A stretch of 64,000 nt of DNA from NCBI GenBank assembly GCA_012274445.1, contig JAAROD010000026.1, forward strand, positions 868,001 to 932,000. Direction: 5' to 3'. The notes beneath the pieces were generated by a model. The model made no database searches, had not been told where the DNA came from, and was given only the letters and a program-made list of their open reading frames with translations. The position numbers and the translations under genes are program-made. The DNA is from Sclerotiophoma versabilis (taxonomy: Eukaryota > Ascomycota > Dothideomycetes > Pleosporales > Didymellaceae). This document shows, one piece after another, positions 12,080-23,981 of this stretch (position 1 is the first letter of the stretch; each line of letters begins with the position of its first letter).

Positions 12080-13514
12080 GTTGAGGTACAGGTCCGGATT
12101 CGTAGGTGGGAGGTATGAGACAGAAAACAGCACAGAATTGGAAGGTAGAAGTTGAAGAAAGATCTGGGCTGGATATTCGTGAGGTACGAGGAACCTACGT
12201 GCCTTCTTAAACAATTATGGATCGAATGGTCTGTACACCAAGATCCACGCACTCATCCGTGCACTATACGCGTAACAGCTCCATACCAGCCTCCGTGGAA
12301 GCAAATCTCCCTGATATCCCAGAGGCATGCGCATTGAGCACTCTTGCAGCGCACCTACTCGGAAAATATGATGTCGATCCGGCAGATCCCCAGTGTCTAG
12401 CGCCTCAAAGCTTCTGTTTCACGGCTTCATATAGCCAATAGATGCTTTGCTATTGTCCGCTGACGTATGAGCATGGGGCGCAGATGGGTTAGGTTGATTG
12501 CGGGTGCAACGACTGAAGGAAGGTTGTAGCACTCGTCGTATATACAGACCAGCCGAATACGTATACGCGAAAGACGCTAGTTTGAATACGACTAGTGTAG
12601 GATGATGTAATCGTCATTTGCGAGTGAACTCCTGCACTTCAAACGTCGAATCTGCGATTGGCTTGTGGTTACATCGCTGTCGCATGCAAAGAGATATGTT
12701 GGAGATCTCATGGAGGTTTGTGCGTGCTAACAGCCGCAACGATGCGGTTGGCCCGTCGGTATTCACAGCTCTTTTGTGACTCTTTCCTCTCCTTTCGAAC
12801 CCTAGTTTTACCCGGATATTGACGATCAATCCTTTACTGTGGGCGAAACAGCCCTCTATCGACACGAAATAACTATTCCTGGGAAAAGCCCTGCAATGCC
12901 ACAGCTTGATGTCCTTGCTTGCGATCAGGAAGTCGATCTTGCGCGAGCCCTCAACCTAGGACCGGAATACTGCAAAGCAACCGGTCCTGGCACTTTAAGA
13001 ACCAGATACACTAAAGCAAGTTAGCTTCTTGCCTGCACCTTCTTTGCACATGTGCCTTCTTCGTACTATGTTGGAACTAACAGTGCTCTAGATCCGCTTA
13101 AAGGCAGTCAATGATATAGTTGAAGAGTGCAGAGGAACTCGCAAAGCCTTTGTTTGAGCGGTATACTAGCGGCAGCATATTCTAACTTGAAGCCTGAACC
13201 TTAAGTCCAGAGATCTTCATAATGTTCTCGGATTTTGTACAGAATAAGCGAAATGATTCGTAGTATTTAGGCCTGCGTATGATCAGAGGGATGAGTTGCA
13301 AGATTCATGAAGCCTATGTGATTGGGAAGAGGCGTAGGTTTGATGACATCGTATTGCTTTCATATGACTTTCCCGATTTCCAAGTCGCCAATCTACTAAT
13401 GAACGATGCTGCGGCCGGGCTTGTGTAAGTACGGTGAGTGTGTTTGGTTTCTGATATTTGTAAATGACCTTGTCATAGCTTGCGGCCTGTACAAGGTGGG
13501 CTTACACTCCACTG
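12080..13514. other. Intergenic region carrying repeat copy 2
   Basis: About 1.4 kb. No supported gene: frames at 12217-12441, 12614-12865 and 12839-13024 have no domain or splice context. It contains the second repeat copy (13201-13272) and the 3' flank of the CCCH gene. Confidence 0.5.
13201..13272. repeat. Short dispersed repeat, copy 2
   Basis: Direct-orientation partner of 5664-5733, about 7.5 kb away. The differences are mostly C/T and G/A transitions, as expected if repeat-induced point mutation or deamination acted on a once-identical pair. It lies in non-coding sequence. Confidence 0.65.
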
Positions 13515-15359
13515 CTAACGGATGACAAGCGTCTTGACAACGTTGGTATCGATGTCATGCAATTCGATTGGAAACTTGCAGGCATCCGTAAAAATGCAGG
13601 ATTTGACGCCCTTTGGAACCTTTGTCCTACTCGGAGGAGCAGGACATCGGTGACCGAAGATGCACTTGATGTCCTGACAACCGCTGCCATTTTGACAAGG
13701 CGACATGCGTGCAACGAGGCGCAGCGTGGCGAGCTCGCTGCGATTTGGCTGGTGAGTATGCTGGTGAGTGCATTGCATACCATACGGGCATTCTGAAAAC
13801 AGTAAGTTTGTTAAAAAGGGCTGCATTGATGAGGGTTATTACCTTGCCTCAAGAAATGGACATTACATAATTTGAGCTTCTTGACGCGGTCCACCTCGGT
13901 CTTGTCGTAGCCATTGCATGGCGGATCGATACGCTGTCCAGCTCGGTTGCGTGCGATGACCTCGTTACGGTCAGTTGGCTCGTATGCTGGTAAAGCAGAC
14001 ATTGGGGGCGGTAGAGCAGCTGCCTTTGCTGCCCAGCTGTTCATGGCTGGAGCAGCCTTGGTAGTGATGAATCCATCTGATGCTATCGTGGACGTGGAAG
14101 GTGTACGTGGGAAGCTGACAGCGGTTGCCCTGACTGGGATAGGACTATCCATCACTTGTGGCGTGGGCGCTGGGAAACGACCAGGAAGCCCAGTTGAGAT
14201 GTCATAGACCTTCTGGGCTGGGAATCCTGTGCCGGAGACATGGCGTGACTGACCAGGAACAAAAGTGTTGCTACCCCATACGACAAGTTTAGAGTCTCGA
14301 AAAATGTCTGGAAACTTCTTTGTACCGTACGGGAGTGGCAGCAACTCTTTCTCGAAGGGCACTCCTTCGAGCAAAATTACCTTGTTTACAATCTCCGGTT
14401 TGTCTGAGCACTCCTCTAATACTCGTGCGTAGCCGTTGTCGTGTGAGCAGCCGAAGAGGAGTCGACGGCAGTGGTAATCTTGCGAAAAGATCTTAAAGTT
14501 CTCTGCCATCCGTTAGCGCTATGTCGCACGACCACACAGCGATGGTGTATACCGATGATCTTCTCATCCGCGCGATCTTTCCCAGCGCCAACATCGATGA
14601 AGTCGAACATAGTCTTAGCTCGAGTGAATCCTCGCACAAAGTCGTCGAAGTCCTCGACCGCTTCGATCGCACCGGTCCTTACCAACACATCACCAAGGCC
14701 GCCGACATTGGCATAGATTCGGCAGATGATACGAGAGGTGAGGGGTACGTTCTTTTCCTCGTTCTCGATCCAGCTTCGCACGGCGGTGTCAAGCTGCGAC
14801 GCAGCCCGGCGACCGCCCGCCTCTCCGTCTCGAATGTTCTCGTCGCGGAACTGGCGGCGTCAGGGACGTGGGGTCTTTGTAGGAAAAGAGGTGCTTACGA
14901 TCATGCCGTCGCCGTCGATCAGAACCATAACGAAAGGATTCTCAGACTTCAGAGGTCAGTGAGAACATTACAGACGACAGAACTATAGCCATGCTTCCAT
15001 AGCCACTTACTAAAGCTCGCTGGTATTGCTGAACCGCACTCTCATACCTAGGCTTCTCTGCCTGCCAAGCGGCTTCACTCCCGACATCGTGCATGCTCTG
15101 AGAGGCGAGGGCTCTATACTGCTGGCTTAGGTACTCGTAGCGTGTAAGCAGTTCCTGCAATGGTCAGTCGTGAAGCGGGCCATTTTACAGCAGCACTAAC
15201 GCCTATGAAGTCATTCTTTTCTTTGTCATACTGCTGTAGCAGCTCGTAGCGTTGATACAAGGTTGAATGCTCAGGGTCTACCACGCTGGGGCGGGTCACG
15301 GCGATGGAAGTTGAGGCAGGGGTGTGGCCCAGGCCAGCAAGGAATGGAGCTGGTGCCAT
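13515..15359 (-). CDS. CCCH zinc-finger protein with possible NYN/PIN-like core
   Basis: Six exons: 15359-15201, 15154-15011, 14946-14899, 14850-14553, 14502-13843 and 13792-13515 (528 residues). All junctions keep frame, and several introns have GCTAAC/CTGAC-type branch sites. I start at ATG 15359; the longer frame begins with TTG. Residues 40-100 form a coiled coil (LTRYEYLSQQYRAL). The core reads NPFVMVLIDGDGMIF (Asp112, Asp114), IICRIYANVGGLG, FDFIDVGAGKDRADEK and RRLLFGCSHDNGY (Asp238). At the C-terminus are a C-x8-C-x5-C-x3-H finger (CNVHFLRQECPYGMQCTHQH) and a second Cys-rich finger (CQNGSGCQDIKCIFGH). This is the fungal family often called CCCH zinc finger DNA binding protein. The conserved acidic residues suggest an RNase-like fold, which is my inference. 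Confidence 0.85.
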
Positions 15360-16066
15360 GTTTGATGTGCCTAGAAATGGTGTGGAGACTTTCAAGTTTG
15401 GGAACAAGTGTAATTTGAGCTGTGAGTAGCGTGGACTGTGCTGGCTGTTGAGTTGTTGGTGAGTGAGAAGAAGCGTGGGAAAGCGTGAGTATTTATGTCA
15501 TGCCTCCAAAGCAGTTTCCAGAAATGAAGTGACAGAAGACAGAAGACAGAAACCTGGAGGACGGGAGCAGGGGCAAGAAAGGACTTCCAGAAACAGAAAG
15601 CAGCAAACGGTCGTCTGTAGAGGTGAATATGAGCTCGCAATTTTTCGTTAGTGGCCGTGAGAAGGGTCTGCTTCAACAGCGCGACCCTGCAAGCACATGC
15701 GAGCTTTAGTACTGGCGGTGAGGCTGTTATTGACAGCAAATAGACGGGCATCTATATGCAGGTAGCCGCAATGGCGGTGATAAGGCTCCTGTTCCGCGTC
15801 CTGTAAACAATAGACAGGATGCAGTTCACGGTGCACAAGAATGGCGACGAGTAGTCGCGCGTTGACTGCGCGCTAGAGCTGGAAGCTGATTGGCCCCGTC
15901 AGCTGGTGTGGGGAAGGCGCTCGCTTCCATCGACCGGAGCTCCCTGTCGCCGCCAAGCTGGGAGCTGCGCTCTGACGTTCTTGGAAGCCACGTTTGTATT
16001 GCTGTGCTCTCCTCCACCCTTCTATCCCCTGCGCATTCATCTCGTCGACTGTTTGCTGTATCCATT
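15360..16066. promoter_or_regulatory. Divergent promoter region between the CCCH gene and IRC22
   Basis: About 700 bp between two divergently transcribed genes, so it must hold both promoters. Pyrimidine-rich tracts (such as the stretch before 16060) precede the IRC22 start. No individual site can be named. Open frames inside have no domain support. Confidence 0.5.
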
Positions 16067-17005
16067 ATGGTTGCCTGGAAGCTCTCATCCCTGCTTTTGC
16101 TCTCGTTGAGGGCCCTCAATGCCTTTGCGGTTGAGGTGAGTGCCCGCGCGTGTGCTACGCTGCATGACATCAATTTACTGACCCCGCGTGCTCAGGTTGA
16201 GGACGTCAAGGAAGTACCTGAGGCCCAGACACCGAACCTGAATGTCAAGATCTCAGCCTCGTTTCCCCAGTCTGAGATCTTCGGCGTCAAGCTCATCAAC
16301 GGTCATGCCACCGAGGCTCGTCTGTCCATCTCCAACAACGAGCCCAAGCCTATCGGCGTGAGCATCGTTGGTGGCTCGCTGCTCCAGGAGGCCAATGGCC
16401 AGACTCAAATTGTGCGCAACCTTACAGCGCAGAAGTACTCCATTGAGATACCCGCTGGCGCAGAGGAGACTGTGCCCTACACTTTCTCCACCGACCTCCA
16501 CCCCCAGGATCTCCGCCTGCAGCTCGTCGCTGTCTTGAGGAACTCTGAGAACGCCATCTTCACTGTCGCCGCGTACAATGAGACTGTTTCCGTTGTCGAG
16601 AGGCCCACTAGCATCTTCGACCCTCAGATGTAGGTTCTTCCTAGGTGTCTTGCGGGCCAGCGAAGCTCCCCAGTTGTCAGTAGCTAACTCGCACACAGCA
16701 TCTTCCTCTACCTCGTCCTTCTCGGTGCCTTCGCTGGTACCCTTTACTTCGTCTACAACACCTGGATCACCACCTTCTTCCCTCAGAAGAAGGGCCGCGG
16801 CAAGGGTGGCGAGCGCGCTAAGAAGTCGTCCCAGGGCTCCAAGAAGGTTGACCCCTCTGAGCAGGTTGCTGTTGTCGGCGCTGATGGCCCGGCTGTTACT
16901 ACAAGCGCGAAGTACGACGAGAGCTGGATTCCCGCCTCTCACCTGCAGCGCCCTGAGGCCAAGCGAGTCCGCAGTGGCACCCCCAAGGTCAAGCCTAGGG
17001 CTTAG
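16067..17005 (+). CDS. irc22: Translocon-associated protein alpha / IRC22 family ER membrane protein
   Basis: Type I ER membrane protein related to TRAP-alpha, which associates with the Sec61 channel. Exons 16067-16135, 16196-16629 and 16699-17005 give 269 residues. The intron 1 donor is GAG|GTGAGT and its acceptor CTCAG. Intron 2 splits the Ile codon at AT|C (GTAGGT..ACACAG), avoiding the TAG right after the exon. Residues 1-21 are a signal peptide (LLLLSLRALNAFA). The luminal part carries FGVKLINGHATEARLSISN and a beta-sandwich-like stretch. A transmembrane helix follows (about 168-187, IFLYLVLLGAFAGTLYFVYN), then a Lys-rich cytosolic tail (QKKGRGKGGERAKKSS). Length and layout match fungal Irc22. 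Confidence 0.9.
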
Positions 17006-17336
17006 ACGTTGAACCGAAGAGGAACAACTGCGTAATATGACATTTGCATATTAGGCCTTATTGGGAGACTGCCCTGCCGGAGATTGCAATGGCGATGTGC
17101 AGTCTTCAGGTGGGCAAGCCACGGCCAAAGTTCAGCGACGGACGACTTGCACCAGCATGTTGGTAGAGGCATGGTTGGGTAACAATCGCGATTTGACGAA
17201 ATGATGTACCATATAACGACACCAAAAGTTGGCTAGTCTTGTATACTGGGATGGCTATTAAAAGAACCATGTCAGTCATTATAATAACGCGCCTCTTGCA
17301 CTTCCCGATCTCTTTTCCTGCTCACACCTAACCTTC

Positions 17337-18341
17337 TCACACCTTCTTCCACACTTCAAACTCCTCTTCCAGATGCCCTTTCAGTTTCGCAAACTTGTTC
17401 TGGAAGTTCTCCTTACACCGCCAGCACTTCATCTCCCAACTCGGCCAATCCCCCGGGTGAAACCTTACACTCCCCTCCTCCAACGGAAACTCATCCACAT
17501 GCACGAGAAAACTCGAATTGAAACTCAAATAATGCTTTTTGTTCTTCAAGCATGGTGAATGCATCTCCCGACTCATGATATGGATGTGCATGTGGTTCAT
17601 GCTCGGGTGTGTATGCACACCCGATTTGATCTCAGAGAGCCAGTCGCGGCCTGTTGGCAGCAGAGCATCGCGATTTGAAGCTGGTGGTGGATCAGGCTGG
17701 CTCATGAGCTCTTCAAGGGCGGATTGGTAAGGAGCGTCGGAAGCGCTGTGGCGCCCATACATTCGACGCAGTTCGGAGGCTGCGAGAATCTTGAGGCAGT
17801 CGACACGTTTTCGTACTTCAGCAAGGAAGGCAGGGTTAGTAGAGAGGAGATGGAGAGGATGTTGGTCGTAGTATCTTGGGTTGCGCGGGATAAGAAGGAG
17901 ATGTACGCTTTAAGTGTCAGTCAAGGTATGTATGTTTGGAAAGGAAGAAGCATACCTGGCCTTGGGGAACTTGTCATTGATCACCACGAAGTCGTCGTCA
18001 TACTCTACCACAAGGCCCTCAGGATTCTTCTCAGGATGTTCGATGTAAATACCGAGACCATCACGTGCGTCGAAACCTCGCTTTGCGAGCTTTGCTAACT
18101 TTGCTGGTGGTTCGACAGGCAAAGTGGTGGATTTGGGCTTCTTTGCTGACATTAGTTCTGTGACTGCGTTGTAAGCTTAGGTCGTACTTCAAAAGTGGCA
18201 GATAATAGACATACACGCGTTTGTTCGCTTTGGGGTAGAAGTCATGATAGGGGCCTGAGGCTTACAGGTCCCTTCTATCTCTTCTGCGACAATTGGATCT
18301 TGACGTTGCTCTCTGCTCCTGCCCTTGGAAGCTTTCGCCAT
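17337..18341 (-). CDS. hnt3: Aprataxin-like DNA repair protein (HIT domain plus zinc finger)
   Basis: Removes 5'-AMP from abortive DNA ligation ends. Exons 18341-18215, 18163-17956 and 17907-17337 encode 301 residues. Splicing of intron 1 (T|GTATGT..ACGCAG) gives KRTNAFTELM. Intron 2 (AG|GTATGC..TTAAAG) gives FPKASVHLLLIPR. The HIT catalytic triad motif is HMHIHI (His217, His219, His221). The C-terminal C2HE zinc-binding region has CWRC (Cys273, Cys276), KGH (His290) and the following Glu-rich helix. Length is close to that of yeast Hnt3. The start is uncertain: ATG 18341 is used, but the in-frame ATG 32 codons downstream (MTSTPKRTNAF) is also good. It is divergent from the helicase gene at 18817. 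Confidence 0.9.
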
Positions 18342-18816
18342 GATGTGGGAGCTCTTGTGGACAGCGCGAGTGAGGTTCCGAAAAGGCTGGAAGTGCCGCT
18401 CTACTGCTATCGCGACCCTGAACACACACAATTTAGATCACCAGTGCCAATTAGCATTCATCAATTACTTACTTCGACGTTAGAACTGAACAAGCTCAAG
18501 CTTCACGATGACGTGGGGCAATTTTAGCCGCGGCAAGGGTCCCCGCTAGCTCAGAATTTTAGATTCATTGAGAACCGCCCCTCCGCAGTCGATTGAAGGC
18601 AGAAAAGATGGCTACACGACCGAACGATAGTATTCTTGGAGTGAACGGCGGTTGCAGCGAGGTTGCACCTTCCCTCTCGAACGGCTGAGCCCTTGTTGTT
18701 AGCGTGCGCGCCCTTGTACCCATACACGACACCTCTTCTCACCGGTCCACACTCGTTTGGTTCACTGCCCATGGAACTCTAAAACATCATTACAGTGATA
18801 TATCAGACTTGTGACC
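18342..18816. promoter_or_regulatory. Divergent promoter region, aprataxin / DEAH helicase
   Basis: About 475 bp between two divergent starts. It must contain both promoters. No specific motif is claimed. Confidence 0.45.
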
Positions 18817-21800
18817 ATGCCGAAGAACGCACATCCGCCCCGCAGTAAGCCTGCGAAGAAGGCACTTCCACCTGAAGAAGACACCAGTTTCATCGTCTTT
18901 GGTGACGGCAAACCTAAGAAGAAGCGAGGGGAGGGCTCTTCCCAGAATGACGAAAAGGGCAAGGGCAAGGGTGTTGCTGGGCAAGCTGAGGATGGGCCCA
19001 AGAAGCCTGACACCCGGACGTTGATCGCTGGAGCATCGTGGACGGGCAAGCTGCCAGTCAACCTGTTCTCAGAGCACCTTCAAAAGCAGCATTGGGATAG
19101 GCCCGACTACAGAATAGTAAGACGACCACAGTCAGGATAGAACAATACACTGACTGACTTCTCTAGCGCAAAGATGGCGATAAGCACTTTGCATACGCTG
19201 TGGTTCTGTCGAAGAAGAACCCGAAGACACAAGAAGTCACAACTCTCCCCCCGATTAAGATTCCCGTCGAGCTGGAAGAACCCGCTCATCAGCCCACTGC
19301 TGTAGAAGCCCGCAACTTCGCCGCTGCTTACGCTCTCTTCCGTGTCGCGAGTGCGAAGAACCTGCATATGATGCTGCCTCCCGTATACAAGGACTTGTGG
19401 AAAGGGAAGTTCCAAGAGCTCAAAAAGAGAGACGAGAAAGAGGGAAAAGCCTGGATGTATGAGGCAGACCCTTTCTTCGGTTTTGCGGAACGAGAGAAGG
19501 CCAAAGCGACCGCTGCGAAAGAGCGAGAAAAGAAGCAGAAGCAGCTAGAGGATGCGAAGAAAGCACACAATCTGAAGCCTGGCATGTCTATGCCGAACGC
19601 CGAAGGATCATGGACAGGACCTGCGAAGAATCTAATGAGAGGATGGGAACGCGTGCCGAAGATCGAGCTTGGAAAGAGGACAAGGCAGCAGGTCGAACGT
19701 CTAATCCGCCGTGACGCACTTTGGAACCCTAATGGCATTCGGCTGGACGTGAATACTAGAATGCGGCTCGAGGATGAAATCACTGATCTTGGCTTCCGCC
19801 GAAGTCACGTCGAGGAAGCCGCTGATATATGCAAAGATCGGGAAGAGATCCTTGAATGGCTTCTGATACATGTTCCGGAAGACGACTTGCCCTCCTGGAG
19901 TTTGCCTGAAGGCTACGTTGCTGGTGTGAGCATGGCCAGTTCCAATCTTAAGCGAGAGGGGGCAGTGAAACGCCTGGCAACGGCAGGCTATTCAACCGAG
20001 CTCTGCGAAGAAGCCTACGACAGTCAGAGCGGAGATGAGAGAAGAGCCGCAGCACTGCTTCAAGCTCGACTTCTAAGACCAGAGGATGACGACAAAGACA
20101 TTGCACAAGAACTGGCCAACCTCGCTATTGCAGAAGAGCCAGATGAGCTATCAGAAGATGATCCCTGGGAGACTGAGATGTCTTCATTGGAAGCTATCTA
20201 CGACAAGCTCTTCTCTCGTCCATCTCCTACAATGTGTCGCGTGGAACTTGATATTAAACAACAAGGAAAACGCCTTATCCTGCAGGCCAGGAAACCATAT
20301 GGACCTTACCCAGCTGTGATACCTATCATCACGTTTGAGGCAGCTATTCCTGCGTACATCCGGCTCAGCATTATCAGGAAAGCGCTATTACATGCCGAGG
20401 AAAACTTCATCGGCATGCCGATGATCTACGACATCATAGACTGGGTGCAGCAGAATGCAGGCGAGATCTTTAAGAACCCTGGTCGATTAGTCGATGTGTC
20501 GTCTGGTCTCGCTGCAGCAGATCACTCAGTAGAGTTACAGAACCAAAGCAGAAAGAAGAGGGACAGAGGTCGCAGGCCGATTGACTGGAAGCCAGCAACA
20601 CCTGCCAGCCAACAGGTCCTTGCTGAATGGCAAGCTAAGCAAGGGACACCGGCTCAGCAAAAGATGTTGAGTGCTCGTCAGTCCCTGCCAGCTTGGAAGC
20701 TGAGGGACGACATTGTGCGGACAATCAACAGATGCAATGTCACCATCATCTCTGGCGAGACCGGTTCCGGCAAATCGACACAGTCTGTGCAATTCGTGTT
20801 AGACGATCTGATACAAAGGCAGCTGGGTGCTGTCACAAACATCATATGCACTCAGCCGCGAAGGATCTCTGCCCTCGGTCTCGCTGATCGTGTAGCTGAT
20901 GAAAGGTGTGGTCGGGTCGGGGACGAAATTGGCTATATCATCCGTGGCGAGTCGAAACAGAAGCCAGGCGTGACCAAGATCACATTTGTCACCACTGGTG
21001 TTCTTCTCCGACGGCTCCAAACATCCGGTGGAGGCGCTGACGATGTTGTCGCTGCGCTTGCTGATGTCAGTCACGTAGTCGTTGACGAAGTACACGAGCG
21101 CAGCCTCGACACCGACTTTCTCCTCGTATTACTTCGGCAGATTCTGCGCACCAGGAAAGACCTCAAGGTCATCTTGATGAGTGCGACACTGGACGCCGAG
21201 GTCTTCGAGGCTTATTTCAAGGAAGTGGGTCCCGTAGGTCGCGTCGAGATCGCCGGTCGGACACATCCTGTGACGGATTACTACGTCGACGATGTCATGC
21301 ACTTTACAGGTTTCAGAGGCTATGCTGGCGAAGATGATGAGTCGCAAGACAGGTCATTCTCCGCCAACCTTCGCAGCATTGGCTTTGGCATCAACTACGA
21401 TCTCATTGCAGAGACCGTTCGTCATATTGATCACCAGCTTGGGGAAAAAGATGGTGGTATCCTGATCTTCCTGCCCGGTACAATGGAAATCGACCGGACA
21501 ATACAAGCTTTGAGCAGTTTCTCGAACCTTCATGCCTTGCCATTACATGCTTCGCTTATGCCGGCCGAGCAGAAGCGCGTTTTCCCCCTACCTCCAGCTG
21601 GTAAGAGAAAGGTTATCGCAGCAACCAATGTGGCAGAAACTTCAATCACGATTGAGGATATCGTCGCGGTCATCGACACCGGTCGTGTCAAGGAGACGAG
21701 TTATGATCCCCAAAACAATATGGTTCGACTTGCTGAGACGTGGGCGTCGAGAGCGGCATGCAAGCAGCGTCGTGGTCGAGCAGGTCGTGTACGCGCCGGA

Positions 21801-23012
21801 GACTGCTACAAGTTATATACCCGCAATGCTGAGGTCAAGATGTTGGAGCGACCTGACCCTGAAATTAGACGTGTCCCTCTGGAGCAGATGTGCCTGTCCA
21901 TTAAAGCAATGGGTGTACAAGACGTCTCAGGCTTCCTCGCCTCGGCCCTCACGCCACCCGAAAGTACCGCAGTGGAGGGCGCAGTCAAGCTCCTTTCGCA
22001 GATGGGAGCCATTACCGACAACGAGCTCACTGCTCTCGGCCGTCACATGTCTATGATCCCTGCCGACCTACGTCTGAGCAAGCTGCTTGTTTATGGCGCG
22101 ACATTCGGCTGCCTGGAAGCCGCTCTCACCATTGCATCAGTATTGACTGCTCGCAGTCCCTTCATTTCGCCCAGGGAAAGGGATCAGGATACCAGGAACG
22201 AGTTCGACCGCCTCCGTGCCTCTTTCTCGGCCAACCAAGGTGACTTACTTGTGGATCTTCGGGCGTACGAACAATGGGCCGCATTCCGCAGTAAGGGTGT
22301 CTCCACTCGTGATCTGAAGTTCTGGTGCCAGGACAACAAGCTCAATCTTCAGACAATGTTCGACATCCAGTCCAACCGCTCGCAATATCTCTCGTCCCTC
22401 AAGGAGATTTCCTTCATCCCGTACAATTACACTTCAAATCTTCCGTCCACCCATGGCATATACAACGCTCAGAACGGCAACGATGCCCTCCTGCGCGCTC
22501 TTGTCGCGGGCTCCTTCAACCCACAGATTGCACGCATCCAACTCCCGGACAAGAAGTTCGCTGCTGGTATCGCTGGTGCCGTCGAGCTTGACCCTGAAGC
22601 CAGAGAGATTAAGTACTTCAATCAAGACAACGGACGCGTCTTCGTACACCCCTCCTCAACGCTCTTCTCATCCCAGACCTTCCCGTCAAATGCCAGCTTC
22701 ATAGCCTACTTCAACAAGATGGCGACGAGCAAGGTGTTCATCCGGGATATCACGCCGTTTAATGCATACAGTCTGCTCATGTTTGCTGGGCAGATCCAGG
22801 TCGATACCCTGGGCAGGGGGTTGGTTGTTGATGAGTGGATTCGGTTGAGAGGGTGGGCAAGGATTGGAGTGTTGATTTCGAGATTGAGGGGGATGTTGGA
22901 TCAGGTCCTCCAGAAGATGGTGAAGGAGCCTGGGAAGGCAATGGGGCTGAGGGAGAAGGATGTTGTGGAGGTGGTGCGGAGATTAGTAGAAAGGGATGGG
23001 TTGGACGCTTAG
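18817..23012 (+). CDS. DEAH-box RNA helicase with RWD domain (DHX29/DHX57 type, yeast YLR419W-like)
   Basis: Exons 18817-19116 and 19167-23012 (50-nt intron, ATA|GTAAGA..TCTAG) encode 1381 residues. ATG 18817 is chosen; the frame is open slightly upstream, but from a GTG. After a Lys-rich N-terminus come a UBA-like region (about 290-350), an RWD domain (about 430-540, ETEMSSLEAIYDKLF), then the helicase core: motif I GETGSGKS (about 630), TQPRRISA, motif II DEVH (about 740), SATLD, ATNVAETSITIED and motif VI QRRGRAGR (about 967), followed by HA2 and OB-fold regions. Related proteins act in 43S scanning on structured 5'UTRs or other RNP remodelling. The exact role here is inferred. The family match is secure. 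Confidence 0.95.
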
Positions 23013-23600
23013 GTGCACTGTAATTGGACGTTGGGTTGGTAAGTGCCATAGTTCAAGCAACACAGTCTTACCGAAACAGCGCATTCAAGTTGATCTCTAA
23101 GCGGTGCCTTTGTCGTCTCAAGACGTCGACATTCACGTTCGTCTTGCTCCCTCTGTTCGCAGCAAGACTCTTGAATCGCCATGCACAAGGGTTTTAAGGC
23201 GAAGAGGGATGTTCTCGAGGATTGACAAGGAATGGGAGGTATGAGGAGGCGATTTGGAAGAGGGGGAGGACGGAAGGTGCGTGGCGGATGTTGGTGCGTA
23301 AGGGGGAGGATAGTGAGGGGGAGGGTGTTATGCGATGAGTAGTTGGGAAGCGCGTACAGTGGTAGCGGAGGGTTATGGAATCGTACTGTGTGGGAGTCGC
23401 TAGGAAGGTAATGAAGGCGAAGAACGTATAATTCCAAACAAAACCAGGCCTTGATGGCAATTGTCTAAAAACTTAGCATGATAAAAGAAAAAATCGCCGT
23501 CGTTGATTTCCGCATTAGTCGTATTACCCATCCTGGCCCAATCAATAGGCACTGCGTTTCTGTCGTGTCCCTCCAGCCTCCGTCGGCAGACTATACGCCC
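23013..23600. other. Intergenic region between convergent genes
   Basis: About 590 bp between the 3' end of the helicase gene and the 3' end of the small membrane protein. It is GA-rich on the plus strand (23220-23330). The minus-strand frames there (23009-23437, 23194-23460) are low-complexity Pro/Leu/Thr shadows of that tract. No gene seen. Confidence 0.5.
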
Positions 23601-23981
23601 TCACACACGCCACCCACCTCCCCGCACTTTCGCCTCACTCCATCCTCTCCCCTGCACATGAGCTTCTACAGGCTTGCTCAGCTTCAAACTGACTCTCTGT
23701 AGTTCTCTAGTGACGAGAATACTCCTCAAGCTTTGCCCTTCTTCGAGATGACTGAGCCCGTCATTTCCCCTTGAACTGCCCCTGCTTTCTGAGTCTTTGA
23801 CCATTTCTTTGCATGTTTTTCTTTCGTAGCGCCGGAGACATATGGCGATTAGAGGCACGCAGAGGAGAAGCACCATGATCGAGGCGACGATGCCGATGAT
23901 TGCGAGCGGACTCCAACCGTCGCTGTTGAATGAGCGAGGGGCAGCTGATGGGGCAGCAGGAGTAGCGGTTGCTGTTGACAT
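23601..23981 (-). CDS. Small single-pass membrane protein of unknown function
   Basis: An intronless frame; with ATG 23981 it encodes 126 residues. An Ala/Thr/Ser/Pro-rich N-terminus (MSTATATPAAPSAAPRS) precedes one clear transmembrane helix at about residues 26-50 (LAIIGIVASIMVLLLCVPLI), then a basic RRYERK stop-transfer and a hydrophilic tail. The longer open frame starts upstream but adds no recognisable sequence, so I chose the ATG next to the membrane-protein-like part. Fungal genomes hold many such unnamed proteins with a Ser/Thr-rich outer part and one TM. No family can be named. Expression evidence would decide whether it is real. Confidence 0.5.
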   Translation of the reverse strand: MSTATATPAAPSAAPRSFNSDGWSPLAIIGIVASIMVLLLCVPLIAICLRRYERKTCKEMVKDSESRGSSRGNDGLSHLEEGQSLRSILVTRELQRVSLKLSKPVEAHVQGRGWSEAKVRGGGWRV

